Below are positions 32,603 to 40,945 of a stretch of 64,000 nucleotides of DNA, one piece after another. This DNA is from Actinoallomurus iriomotensis (lineage in GTDB: Bacteria > Actinomycetota > Actinomycetes > Streptosporangiales > Streptosporangiaceae), in contig NZ_BSTJ01000005.1 of assembly GCF_030269445.1 (NCBI RefSeq), positions 1 through 64,000 on the forward strand, read 5' to 3'. Position 1 is the first letter of the stretch. Each line of letters starts with the position of its first letter. Below the pieces are notes generated by a model that saw nothing but the letters and a program-made list of their open reading frames with translations, ran no database searches and was not told the DNA's origin. Made by a program: the position numbers and the translations under genes.

Positions 32603-34435
32603 TCATGCCTGGTAGGGGATCTCGGCGAACAGCGTCGTCCCCTCGCCGGGCCGGCTGATGATCTCCATCCGCCCGCCGAGGGCGTGGACGCGGTCGGTGA
32701 GGCCGGTCAGCCCGGACCCGTGGTCCGGGTCGGCGCCGCCGGTGCCGTCGTCGCGGACGGACAGCCGGACCAGGGTCTTCTCGACCGTCAGATCGACCCG
32801 TACGGCCGACGCGTTCGCGTGCTTGGCCGCGTTGGTCAGCGCCTCGGAGACGACGTAGTAGATGCTCACCTCCACGCGCTCGGGCAGCCGGGCCGGGACG
32901 CCGACGTCGAGCTCGACCGGGATGGGCGAGCGGCCCGCGAGCGCGGTCAGCGCGGGCTTCAGGCCGCCTTTCGCCAGGATCGCCGGGTGCAGGCCGCGGG
33001 AGATCTCCTGGAGTTCCGCGAGCGCGTCCTCCATCCCGTGCGCCGTCTCCGAGAGCCGGCGTCGTGTCTCCTCCAGCTCCGGCGGCAGGGCGACCTCGAT
33101 GCCCCTGATGTCCAGGGCGATCGCGACCAGGTGCTGCTGCGTGCCGTCGTGCAGATCGCGTTCGATGCGGCGGCGGGTCTCGTCCGCGGCGGCGACGACC
33201 CGGGCGCGCGAGGCGATCAGGTCGGTGTGGCTCTGGGCGTTCACGATGGCGGCGGAGGCCAGCTCGGTGAACTCGCGCATCCGCCGTTCGGTGTCGGGCG
33301 GCAGCGGCTCCTCCGTGCTCGCGGAGGCGATCGCGATGCCCCACAGGAAGCTCCCGACCATGATCGGGCAGCCGACGGAGGAGATCACCCCGCGAGAGCG
33401 CAGCCGCTTGGCCAGCGCACCGTCGCCGGTGTAGGCGTTCACTCGCGCGGGTGAACGGGTGCGGTAGACCAGTTCGGTGACGGTTCCCGGCTCCAGCACC
33501 CAGTGCGAGCCGTGCTCGACGATCCCCCGGTAGTTCCAGCTTCCGGCGGTGACCACCGCGGTGTCGTCCGGCTGGTAGCGGACGATCACGGTGTGCTCGA
33601 CCCCCAGGTTCAGGCCCATCTCGCGGGCGACGGCGTCGAAGACCTCCGTCGGCGGGGCGCCGCGCGCCACGAGGGTGGCCAGATGTCGCAGTGAGGTCTG
33701 CTCGTCAACGATCCGCTGGAGCTGGTCCCGGCTGACGCGGAGCGCGTCAGCCGCGCGTTCACGCTCGTGCGCGGCCTCCAGGAGCAACTCCAGCGAGGGC
33801 ACCGCGCGGTCGCGCAGCCGCCGGAGCGTGGGCCTGGTGAGGTCCGCGGGGACGACGAGGGTGGCGAGCGTCCCGTCGCCGCGGAGCGGGAACGTCGTGT
33901 GCCCCTCCCGGGGGCGTACGGGGCCGGGCTCGATCGAGGCGGACGGCAGCCCCAGCGTGCGGGCCAGTCCCCGGGCCGCCGTGGGCATCGCGGCCCGCGG
34001 GTCGGGGGTCCGCAACAGCAGCCGGGCCAGCGTGGCGGACAGATCGGCGTCGACCCGCGCGTCCACCTCGCCCGCCAGCAGCCGGGTCAGGCCGCAGACC
34101 GAGTAGGCCAGCAACGCCACCACGCAGTAGGCCACGAAGTTCGCGAGGAACGCCATCCACATGCCGGGTAGGGGCGGCGTGGACGCGGCGACGTACAGGC
34201 CGAAGGTCATGGCGCTGACCGCCGCCGTCACCAGCCCCAGCCGCAGTCCCCAGATCGAGGAGATGAGCACCACGCCGAACAGGTAGATCGCGTCCAGTGA
34301 CAGGACCGGTGTGACGTCGCTGAGCAGGGCCACGACCGCGGTCTCCGCCAGGACGCACACGACCAGCAGCAGAACGCCGACCAGCACTGATGGGTGCGTC
34401 CGGCGTCGCGGAAGCGCGAGTGGGCTCCAACGCAT
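32603..34435 (-). CDS. Membrane sensor histidine kinase, HisKA_3/GAF type, no adjacent regulator
   Basis: The protein of about 610 residues has four N-terminal membrane helices (about 20-120, DUF4118-like), a coiled segment, a GAF domain (about 250-400) and a NarL-type kinase core. The phosphoacceptor motif is RRIERDLHDGTQQHLVAIAL with H429. The ATPase has SEALTNAAKHANAS and DDGTGGADPDHGSGLTGL. It should autophosphorylate and signal to a LuxR-type response regulator, but none is encoded next to it. ATG at 34435 is chosen because it starts just before the membrane helices; its ribosome-binding site is weak, and ATG 34465 is possible. Confidence 0.88.
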   Translation of the reverse strand: MRWSPLALPRRRTHPSVLVGVLLLVVCVLAETAVVALLSDVTPVLSLDAIYLFGVVLISSIWGLRLGLVTAAVSAMTFGLYVAASTPPLPGMWMAFLANFVAYCVVALLAYSVCGLTRLLAGEVDARVDADLSATLARLLLRTPDPRAAMPTAARGLARTLGLPSASIEPGPVRPREGHTTFPLRGDGTLATLVVPADLTRPTLRRLRDRAVPSLELLLEAAHERERAADALRVSRDQLQRIVDEQTSLRHLATLVARGAPPTEVFDAVAREMGLNLGVEHTVIVRYQPDDTAVVTAGSWNYRGIVEHGSHWVLEPGTVTELVYRTRSPARVNAYTGDGALAKRLRSRGVISSVGCPIMVGSFLWGIAIASASTEEPLPPDTERRMREFTELASAAIVNAQSHTDLIASRARVVAAADETRRRIERDLHDGTQQHLVAIALDIRGIEVALPPELEETRRRLSETAHGMEDALAELQEISRGLHPAILAKGGLKPALTALAGRSPIPVELDVGVPARLPERVEVSIYYVVSEALTNAAKHANASAVRVDLTVEKTLVRLSVRDDGTGGADPDHGSGLTGLTDRVHALGGRMEIISRPGEGTTLFAEIPYQA

Positions 34436-34569
34436 AACACATGTTATCGGTCGTACAAAACGCATGGTTACGGACGGCTGATGCCAGGGACGCGGGCCGG
34501 CCCGGCGATGATTCACCACAATCCCTGCCGATCTTGTCCGGAATGTGGATGGCCTATTGACGCCCGCCC

Positions 34570-34587
34570 AATTTTGGATCCAAAATT
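34570..34587. promoter_or_regulatory. 18-bp perfect palindrome, probable operator of the peptide-import operon
   Basis: The sequence aattttggatccaaaatt is a perfect palindrome, strongly AT-rich in GC-rich DNA, 36 bases before the start of the first operon gene. AT-rich palindromes of this size are typical of GntR/FadR-type regulators, and the last gene of the operon encodes one. A weaker version (gattggatccgatc, 35847-35860) lies just before the binding-protein gene. Binding by that GntR protein is inferred. Confidence 0.65.
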
Positions 34588-34622
34588 ACGGCTTCGCGCA
34601 CCCCCACTCGTGAGGAGAGGCC

Positions 34623-35843
34623 GTGACCTTTTCGTTCCTCAGCCACCTGGAGTGCTCACGGACGGGCGAGCGCTACGACGCCGGCGTCCTCCAGGGCACC
34701 TCCGCCGCCGGGGCGCCGCTGCTCGCCCGCTACGACCTCGGCCGCGTACGGGACGCGGTGACCCCGGACGACATCGCGCGCCGGGAGCCGAACCTCTGGC
34801 GATACCACGAGGTCCTGCCCGTGCGGGACCCCGAGCACGTGATCAGTCTCGGCGAGGGGATGACGCCCCTGCTGCCCCTGCCCGCGTACGCCCGCCGCGC
34901 CGGGCTGAACCGCCTCCTGATGAAGGACGAGGGACTGATCCCCACCGGCACGTTCAAGGCGCGCGGCGCGGCCGTCGGGGTCTCCCGCGCCGCCGAGCTG
35001 GGCGTCAAGGGCGTCGCGATGCCGACGAACGGCAACGCCGGCGCGGCCTGGGCGCTGTACGCCGCGCGGGCCGGCCTGGGGAGCCTGATCGCGATGCCCG
35101 ACGACGCGCCGTCGATCACCATGGCCGAGTGCCAGGTCGCCGGGGCCGAGCTGTACCGGGTCGACGGGCTCATCGGCGACGCCGGGCGGCTCGTCGGCGC
35201 CGCGGTGGGGGAGCGGGACGGCTACCAGGAGGTCTCCACCCTCAAGGAGCCGTACCGGCTGGAGGGCAAGAAGACCATGGGCTATGAGATCGCCGAGCAG
35301 CTCGGCTGGCGGATGCCCGACGTCATCCTGTACCCGACCGGCGGCGGCGTCGGCATCATCGGCATCCACAAGGCCCTGCTGGAGCTGAAGGAGCTCGGCT
35401 GGGTCACCGGCGACCTGCCGCGCCTGGTGGCGGTGCAGGCCACCGGCTGCGCGCCGATCGTCGAGGCGTACGAGAACGGAGCGGAGGAGAGCGCGCCGTT
35501 CCCCGATGCCCGCACCGTCGCCTTCGGCATCACCGTGCCCAAGGCCCTCGGCGACTTCCTCGTCCTTCGGGCGGTCCGCCAGACCGGTGGCACCGCGGTC
35601 GCGGTCACCGACGAGGAGCTCCTCGCCGCCCAGGCCGAACTCGCCGAGCTGGAGGGCGCCTTCATCTGCCCCGAGGGCGCGGCCTGCTTCGCCGCGCTGG
35701 GGAGGCTGCGCGACGCCGGGCACCTCGACGCCGACGACGAGGTGGTCGTCCTCAACACCGGCGCGGGCGTGAAGTACCCCGAGACCGTGCGCGTCGACGT
35801 GCCGCTGCTGGCCAAGGACGGCCGCATCCCCGCCCGCGGTTGA
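34623..35843 (+). CDS. thrC: Threonine synthase-like PLP enzyme
   Basis: The 406-residue fold-type II PLP enzyme has the cofactor lysine K112 in PTGTFKARGA, the phosphate-binding TNGNAGAAWALY, VILYPTGGGVGIIGIHKAL, and a C-terminal LNTGAGVKYPETV. The N-terminus (LECSRTGERYDAGVLQG, then PLLARYDL) corresponds to the zinc ribbon of this threonine synthase subgroup but keeps only one cysteine. The family makes threonine from O-phosphohomoserine. Its place at the head of a catabolic-looking import operon suggests it may instead process an amino-acid product of that pathway. GTG at 34623 follows GAGGAGAG. Confidence 0.82.
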   Translation: MTFSFLSHLECSRTGERYDAGVLQGTSAAGAPLLARYDLGRVRDAVTPDDIARREPNLWRYHEVLPVRDPEHVISLGEGMTPLLPLPAYARRAGLNRLLMKDEGLIPTGTFKARGAAVGVSRAAELGVKGVAMPTNGNAGAAWALYAARAGLGSLIAMPDDAPSITMAECQVAGAELYRVDGLIGDAGRLVGAAVGERDGYQEVSTLKEPYRLEGKKTMGYEIAEQLGWRMPDVILYPTGGGVGIIGIHKALLELKELGWVTGDLPRLVAVQATGCAPIVEAYENGAEESAPFPDARTVAFGITVPKALGDFLVLRAVRQTGGTAVAVTDEELLAAQAELAELEGAFICPEGAACFAALGRLRDAGHLDADDEVVVLNTGAGVKYPETVRVDVPLLAKDGRIPARG

Positions 35844-35863
35844 GCGGATTGGATCCGATCGCC

Positions 35864-37387
35864 ATGCGAGCGAAGCGCCTCCGCGCCGCCGTCGCCGCCG
35901 CCCTCGCCGTGGCCGTGCCGACCCTGGCGGCCTGCGGCATCCATCCCGCGACCGCCGAACGCGACCCCGGCACCCTGGTCATCGACACCGCCAACTACCC
36001 GTCCACCCTGGACCCCGGCAAGCAGTACGACTCCGACACCTACGCGGTCTACCGCAACATCTTCGACCAGCTCCTGCGCCGGGATCCCCGAACGCACGCG
36101 CTCGTGCCGTGGATCGCCACCTCCTGGCGGCAGACCGACGCGACCACCTGGCGCTTCGCGATCCGGCCCGGTGTGCGGTTCAGTGACGGCAGCCCGCTCA
36201 CCGCGGCGGACGCGGCGTTCAGCGTCAACCGGATCCTGGACAAGAAGTTCGCCAGCCAGCAGTTCGCCAACTTCTCGATGATCAGCAGGGCCACCGCGGA
36301 CGGCGGTGACCTGGTGATCCACACCGCGCAGCCCGCGCCGACGCTGCTGACCTACCTGACCACCCTGTCCGTCGTGCCCGAGCGGTACGTCCGGAAGGTC
36401 GGCGACGAGAAGTTCGCCGCCAGGCCGATCGGCTCCGGCGCGTACGTGTTCGTCTCGGCGACGGCCGGATCCCAGGTCGAGCTGAGGGCCAACCCGCTGT
36501 GGTGGCACGGACGGCCGAGTGTGCGCGCCGCGGTCTTCCGCGCGGTGCCGAACGTGGCGAGCCGCGTCGTCGACCTGCAGTCGCGCAAGGCGGACCTGGC
36601 CACCGGGCTCACCCCCGACGCCGCCGACCAGATCAAGCGCGACCCCCGGCTCGCCGTCCTGTCCACGCCGACCGAGCGGATCGCCTACCTGGCCTTCAAC
36701 ACGATCAAGGGCGGCCCGGCCAACGATCCGCGCGTGCGGCGGGCCGTCGCCGCCGCGATCGACTACCGGGCCCTCATCGAGAACCTCCAGCGCGGATACG
36801 CCAGACCGATCAACTCCCTGCTCACCCCGCTCGCGTTCGGCTACGACACGAAACTGCCGGCCGCCGGGTACGACCCGGCCGCCGCCCGGCGGCTGGTCGC
36901 CGAGGCCGGCGCGAAGGGCGCGACCGTCGTGATGGCGACCTCGCCCTCGTTCAACCCGCAGATCGTCCAGGCGATCCAGGCCGACCTCGCCGCGGTGGGA
37001 CTGAAGGTCCAGATCCGCAGCACCGACCAGCCGACGTACCTCAAGAAGGTGCAGGACCCCGGGCACGACTGGGGATCGATCCGGTTCGGCCGCTGGTCGT
37101 GCTCCTGCCTGGACGCCGACGGAGTGATCTACCCGCTCTTCCACACGGGCGGCATCTGGAGCTCCTACACCAGCCCGTCCTTCGACCGGCTCGTCGAGCA
37201 GGCCCGGCGGGTGATCGACCCGAAACGGCGCGGCGCCCTCTATGACCAGGCGTTCCAGGTGCTGGCCCGCGACCTGCCCGGCCTCGGCCTCTTCCAGGAC
37301 TACGCGATCTACGGCGCGAACGCCCGCGTCTCCTGGACGCCGGACGCCCAGGAGAGCTTCTTCCTCGACACGATGAAGGTGCGCTGA
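35864..37387 (+). CDS. Peptide/nickel-type ABC transporter substrate-binding lipoprotein
   Basis: The 507-residue protein has a lipoprotein signal (basic start, hydrophobic core, lipobox LAAC near residue 24) and an SBP family 5 body: STLDPGKQYDSDTYAVYRNIFDQLL, WRFAIRPGVRFSDGSPLTAADAAFS, and later FNTIKGGPANDPRVRRAVAAAIDY. It captures an oligopeptide or similar ligand and hands it to the DppBC-type permeases encoded next. ATG at 35864 starts the signal sequence properly; a TTG at 35840 overlapping the thrC stop would add eight residues. Confidence 0.92.
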   Translation: MRAKRLRAAVAAALAVAVPTLAACGIHPATAERDPGTLVIDTANYPSTLDPGKQYDSDTYAVYRNIFDQLLRRDPRTHALVPWIATSWRQTDATTWRFAIRPGVRFSDGSPLTAADAAFSVNRILDKKFASQQFANFSMISRATADGGDLVIHTAQPAPTLLTYLTTLSVVPERYVRKVGDEKFAARPIGSGAYVFVSATAGSQVELRANPLWWHGRPSVRAAVFRAVPNVASRVVDLQSRKADLATGLTPDAADQIKRDPRLAVLSTPTERIAYLAFNTIKGGPANDPRVRRAVAAAIDYRALIENLQRGYARPINSLLTPLAFGYDTKLPAAGYDPAAARRLVAEAGAKGATVVMATSPSFNPQIVQAIQADLAAVGLKVQIRSTDQPTYLKKVQDPGHDWGSIRFGRWSCSCLDADGVIYPLFHTGGIWSSYTSPSFDRLVEQARRVIDPKRRGALYDQAFQVLARDLPGLGLFQDYAIYGANARVSWTPDAQESFFLDTMKVR

Positions 37388-37389
37388 CC

Positions 37390-38364
37390 ATGACGGCCGT
37401 GCTCCCCCGGCGGCGGCTCGCCGCCCTCCCCGCCACACCCCGCTACATCGCCGGACGGATCGGGCAGGCGCTGCTGGCCCTGTTCGGCGTGGTGACGATC
37501 GTGTTCTTCGCGCTGCGGCTCTCGGGCGACCCGGCGCGGCTGCTGGTGCCCGAGGGCGCCACGGCCGCCGACATCGCCCGGGTACGCGACCGGCTGGGCC
37601 TGAACGACTCGCTCTGGCACCAGTACACGACCTTCCTCGGCGACGCCGTCCACGGGAACCTCGGCTACTCGTACGTGCAGAACCGTCCGGCCACCGACCT
37701 GCTCGCCGAGCGGCTGCCCTACACCGCCAACCTCGCGGTCGCCGCGCTGGTGCTGTCGCTGCTCTTCGGCGTCACGGTCGGCACCGTCACCGCGCTGAAA
37801 CGCGGACGGTGGCAGGAGCGGGTGCTGATGCCGATCGTGCTCGCCGGCCAGGCGATGCCGGCGTTCTGGACCGGTCTGCTCCTCGTGCTGGTGTTCTCGG
37901 TCGGCCTGCGCTGGCTGCCCTCGACCGGGTACGACGGGCCGCTGTCGCTGCTGCTGCCCAGCGTCACGCTCGCGGCGCTGTCGGCCGCGGCCATCGCCCG
38001 CGTGACACGGGGCGCGATGCTGGAACAGCTCGCCCAGGACTACGTGCGCACGGCGCGCGCCAAGGGCGCCGGCACCTGGCGCCTGGTCACCCGCCACCTC
38101 GCCCGCAACACCGCGATCCCGGTCCTCACGGTGGCCGCGCTGGAGCTGGCCAACCTGCTCGGCGGCGCGGTCGTCACCGAGGTCATCTTCGCCTGGCCGG
38201 GGCTGGGCCAGCTCACCGTCCAGTCCGTCGCGGCGCGCGACTTCCCGGTCGTGCAGGCGATCGTGCTGCTCGCCTCGGCCGTGTACGTCGTGGTCAACCT
38301 CGCCACCGACCTGCTGTACGGCGTCATCGACCGGCGCGTGGCCGCCGGAGGAGGTACCGCATGA
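37390..38364 (+). CDS. DppB/OppB-type ABC transporter permease
   Basis: The 324-residue inner-membrane protein has about six helices. It has the N-terminal IAGRIGQALLALFGVVTIVFFALRLSGDPA typical of DppB proteins and the EAA-like loop DYVRTARAKGAGTWRLVTRHLARN that docks the ATPase. It forms the import channel with the following DppC-type protein. The gene begins two bases after the binding-protein stop and its own TGA overlaps the next ATG. Confidence 0.93.
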   Translation: MTAVLPRRRLAALPATPRYIAGRIGQALLALFGVVTIVFFALRLSGDPARLLVPEGATAADIARVRDRLGLNDSLWHQYTTFLGDAVHGNLGYSYVQNRPATDLLAERLPYTANLAVAALVLSLLFGVTVGTVTALKRGRWQERVLMPIVLAGQAMPAFWTGLLLVLVFSVGLRWLPSTGYDGPLSLLLPSVTLAALSAAAIARVTRGAMLEQLAQDYVRTARAKGAGTWRLVTRHLARNTAIPVLTVAALELANLLGGAVVTEVIFAWPGLGQLTVQSVAARDFPVVQAIVLLASAVYVVVNLATDLLYGVIDRRVAAGGGTA

Positions 38365-39224
38365 ACGGCCGGTCCCGTCTCACCGTCCCGCTCGTGATCG
38401 TCGGACTCTATGTGCTGCTGGCGGCCTTCGCGCCGCTGCTCGCCCCGGACGACCCGAACACCGTCGCGCTGGCCCGGAGGCTGCTGCCGCCCCAGGCCCA
38501 CCACCTCATGGGCACCGACGCGCTCGGCCGCGACGTGCTGTCGCGCGTCATGTACGGCACGCGGGTCTCGCTGCTCGTCGCCGCTGCGGCGGTGGTCGTC
38601 GCGGGCGTCGCCGGCGTCGCGCTCGGCATGGTCGCGGGCTGGCGGGGAGGCTGGCTCGGCGCGCTCGTGATGCGGATCGTCGACGTCGTGCTGTCGGTGC
38701 CGTTCTTCCTGCTGGCCGTCCTCGTCGTCGCCGTGCTCGGCCCCAGCCTGGTCAACGTCGTCGTGTGCCTGGCGATCGTGCGCTGGCCGAGGTACGCCCG
38801 GGTGGCCTACTCCACCACCTTGCAGACCCGGGGCCGCGGCTTCGTACGCGCGGCGACGGCGACCGGGGCGTCCGGCGGCTGGATCCTGGTCCGGCACGTG
38901 CTGCCCGAGGTGCTGCCGGTGGCGATCGTCGTGGGCACGCTGGAGTTCGGGCTGATGGTGGTGTACGAGGCGTCGCTGTCCTTCCTGGGGCTGGGCGTGC
39001 AGCCGCCGACGGCCTCCTGGGGATCGATCCTGTCCGACGGGCAGCAGTACATCGCGACGGCCTGGTGGCTCGCCACCTTCCCCGGCCTGGCCCTGTTCGT
39101 CCTCGTGCTCGCGGTGAACCTCCTCGGCGACGCCGCGCGGGACCGGCTCGACCCGGCCAAACGCGCCACGGTGACACGCCGCCGCGTCTTCCGGCGCCCC
39201 CGTACGGCGGAGGCGGCGGCGTGA
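38361..39224 (+). CDS. DppC/OppC-type ABC transporter permease
   Basis: The 287-residue protein carries MGTDALGRDVLSRVMYGTRVSL, the DppC signature, six or so helices, and the loop RGFVRAATATGASGGWILVRHVLPE that binds the ATPase. A Pro-Tyr-Glu segment (VVYEASLSFLGLGVQPPTASWG) lies near the C-terminus as in the family. ATG at 38361 is in an ATGA overlap with the DppB gene. Its own stop (TGA 39222-39224) overlaps a GTG that opens a 12-codon mini-ORF leading to the leader ORF of the SDR gene. Confidence 0.93.
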   Translation: MNGRSRLTVPLVIVGLYVLLAAFAPLLAPDDPNTVALARRLLPPQAHHLMGTDALGRDVLSRVMYGTRVSLLVAAAAVVVAGVAGVALGMVAGWRGGWLGALVMRIVDVVLSVPFFLLAVLVVAVLGPSLVNVVVCLAIVRWPRYARVAYSTTLQTRGRGFVRAATATGASGGWILVRHVLPEVLPVAIVVGTLEFGLMVVYEASLSFLGLGVQPPTASWGSILSDGQQYIATAWWLATFPGLALFVLVLAVNLLGDAARDRLDPAKRATVTRRRVFRRPRTAEAAA

Positions 39225-39255
39225 GCGATTTCGGATCACAGCGTCAGGAGGCATC

Positions 39256-39318
39256 GTGAGCGAGGGAACCGAGGACACGGTGCCATGGATCATCTCCCCG
39301 ACGCAGGAGGCCTCATGA
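39256..39318 (+). CDS. Short leader ORF (20 aa) coupled to the SDR gene
   Basis: GTG at 39256, four bases after CAGGAGG, opens a 20-codon frame reading SEGTEDTVPWIISPTQEAS after the start. Its TGA overlaps the ATG of the SDR gene (39315), whose ribosome-binding site is formed by its last codons. A still shorter frame (39221-39259, 12 codons) connects it to the dppC-type stop by GTGA overlaps at both ends. The peptide matches the leader at 22711-22782. Translation is inferred from the ribosome-binding site and synonymous conservation. Confidence 0.5.
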   Translation: MSEGTEDTVPWIISPTQEAS

Positions 39319-40103
39319 TTCCCGACTACGGCCGTGAGTTCGCCGGCAAGCGTGTGCTCATCACCGGGGCGGCGGGAGTGATCGGCCGGTGGACCGCCGA
39401 GGCCTTCCACGCCCAGGGCGCCGAGCTGCTGCTGTCCGACGCGCGGGCCGAACCCCTCGCCGAGCTCGGCGAGGCCCTCGGCGCGCACACCGCGGTCGCG
39501 GACCTGAGCAGGGCGGACGGCGTCGCCGCGCTGATCGCGGCCCTGGACGAGCGCTGGCGAACGGCCGACATCCTGATCAACAACGCCGGCGTCTACCCCC
39601 GTACGCCGCTGGCGACGACCGACCGGGCCGCGGTCGAGCGGATCCTCGACGTCAACGTGATCGCGCCTTACCAGCTCGCCCAGCACGTGATCGGCACCAT
39701 GACCCGTGCGGGCGTGCGCGGCTGCGTCGTCAACCTCACCTCCGGCGCGGCGAAGCGCCCGACCCGTACCGGCGGGGTCTACGCCGCGAGCAAGGCCGCG
39801 CTGGAGATGCTCACCCGCTCGCTCGCCCTGGAGGCGGGCGAGGCGGGCATCCGGGTCGTCGCCGTCGGCCCCGGCTTCGCGCCGGGCAGCGAGGTGAGCG
39901 AGCTGCCCGCCGACCACGTCGCGAAGATGCGGGCGGGCATCCCGCTGGGCCGTACCTCCGGACCACACGACGCGCCCGCGGCGATCCTGTGGCTGTGCTC
40001 CGGCGCGGCCTCGTTCGTCACCGGCACCACCCTCGACGTGGACGGCGGCCGTACCGCCGGCGACTTCGCCCCGGCGGCGAGGCAAGACGGGAGTGCGACA
40101 TGA
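39315..40103 (+). CDS. Short-chain dehydrogenase/reductase
   Basis: The 262-residue classical SDR has the nucleotide loop TGAAGVIG (17-24), NNAG (89-92), catalytic S143, Y156 and K160 (YAASK), and a C-terminal TLDVDGGRTAGD as in 3-oxoacyl reductase-like members. It oxidises or reduces a hydroxyl/keto group with NAD(P). In this operon it may act on an alcohol released from the imported substrate. ATG at 39315 follows CAGGAGG and overlaps the leader stop; its own stop overlaps the next ATG (ATGA). Confidence 0.9.
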   Translation: MIPDYGREFAGKRVLITGAAGVIGRWTAEAFHAQGAELLLSDARAEPLAELGEALGAHTAVADLSRADGVAALIAALDERWRTADILINNAGVYPRTPLATTDRAAVERILDVNVIAPYQLAQHVIGTMTRAGVRGCVVNLTSGAAKRPTRTGGVYAASKAALEMLTRSLALEAGEAGIRVVAVGPGFAPGSEVSELPADHVAKMRAGIPLGRTSGPHDAPAAILWLCSGAASFVTGTTLDVDGGRTAGDFAPAARQDGSAT

Positions 40104-40945
40104 CCTACCCATGGCCGGGCGGCGCGCGGGCCGCCGTGTGCTTCACGCTGGACTTCGACGGTGAGTCGCCGTACCTGTGGCGGAGCCGGGACCGGCGCGA
40201 CGACGCCGTCGGCGAGCTCGAACAGCGCCGGTACGGTCCGCGCCGGGGCGTGGCGAACCTGCTGTCGATGATGGACGGCCTGGGCCTGCGGGCGACGGTG
40301 TTCGTGCCCGGCTGGATCGCCGCGACCTATCCCGAGCAGGTCGCCGAGGTCCACCGGCGGGGACACGAACTCGCGCTGCACGGCTGGTGCCACGAGCCGC
40401 CGACGAGCCTGACCGGCGACGAACTGCACGCCACCCTCGACCGGGCGATCCGCACGCTGGAGGAGGTCTCCGGCGAACGCCCGGTCGGCTACCGGTCGCC
40501 GAGCTGGGACATGACCGGCGGCGTCTTCCCGGTCCTGCGGGCGCTGGGCATCGGCTACGACAGCTCGCTGATGGGCGACGACCGCCCGTACGAGGTGGAC
40601 GGCGTCGTGGAGGTGCCCGTCGACTGGGCCACCGACGACGCGCCGTACTACCGCTACGTGGGCGGCGACCCGCGCCCGCCGACGCCGACCGGCCCGGTGC
40701 GCGACGCCTGGGCCGCCGAGATCGCCGCCGCCAAGAGACACGGCACGCTCTGCATGATCACCGTGCATCCGTGGCTGTCCGGCCGTCCCGCACGCGTCGC
40801 GGCCCTGGAGGAGCTGCTCGCGCCGGTCGTCGCCGACGCCGAGCTGTGCACCCCGACCGTACGGGACCTGGCCGCGCACCACCGGGCCCAGCACGGCGGG
40901 CGCACGGTCACCCTCGACCGGCTCGATCGGCCCGCCCATGACTGA
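40100..40945 (+). CDS. Polysaccharide deacetylase-family protein (PgdA/imidase-like)
   Basis: The 281-residue NodB-fold protein has LDFDGES (D18, D20), HELALHGWCHE (likely metal ligands H94 and H98), YRSPSWDMTG and a C-terminal MITVHPWLSGRP. This pattern, without a signal peptide, resembles HpPgdA and cyclic imide hydrolases rather than secreted chitin deacetylases. It is therefore probably a cytoplasmic amidohydrolase acting on a small N-acyl or imide compound. ATG at 40100 overlaps the SDR stop. Its own stop lies eight bases into the following ATPase gene. Confidence 0.85.
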   Translation: MTYPWPGGARAAVCFTLDFDGESPYLWRSRDRRDDAVGELEQRRYGPRRGVANLLSMMDGLGLRATVFVPGWIAATYPEQVAEVHRRGHELALHGWCHEPPTSLTGDELHATLDRAIRTLEEVSGERPVGYRSPSWDMTGGVFPVLRALGIGYDSSLMGDDRPYEVDGVVEVPVDWATDDAPYYRYVGGDPRPPTPTGPVRDAWAAEIAAAKRHGTLCMITVHPWLSGRPARVAALEELLAPVVADAELCTPTVRDLAAHHRAQHGGRTVTLDRLDRPAHD

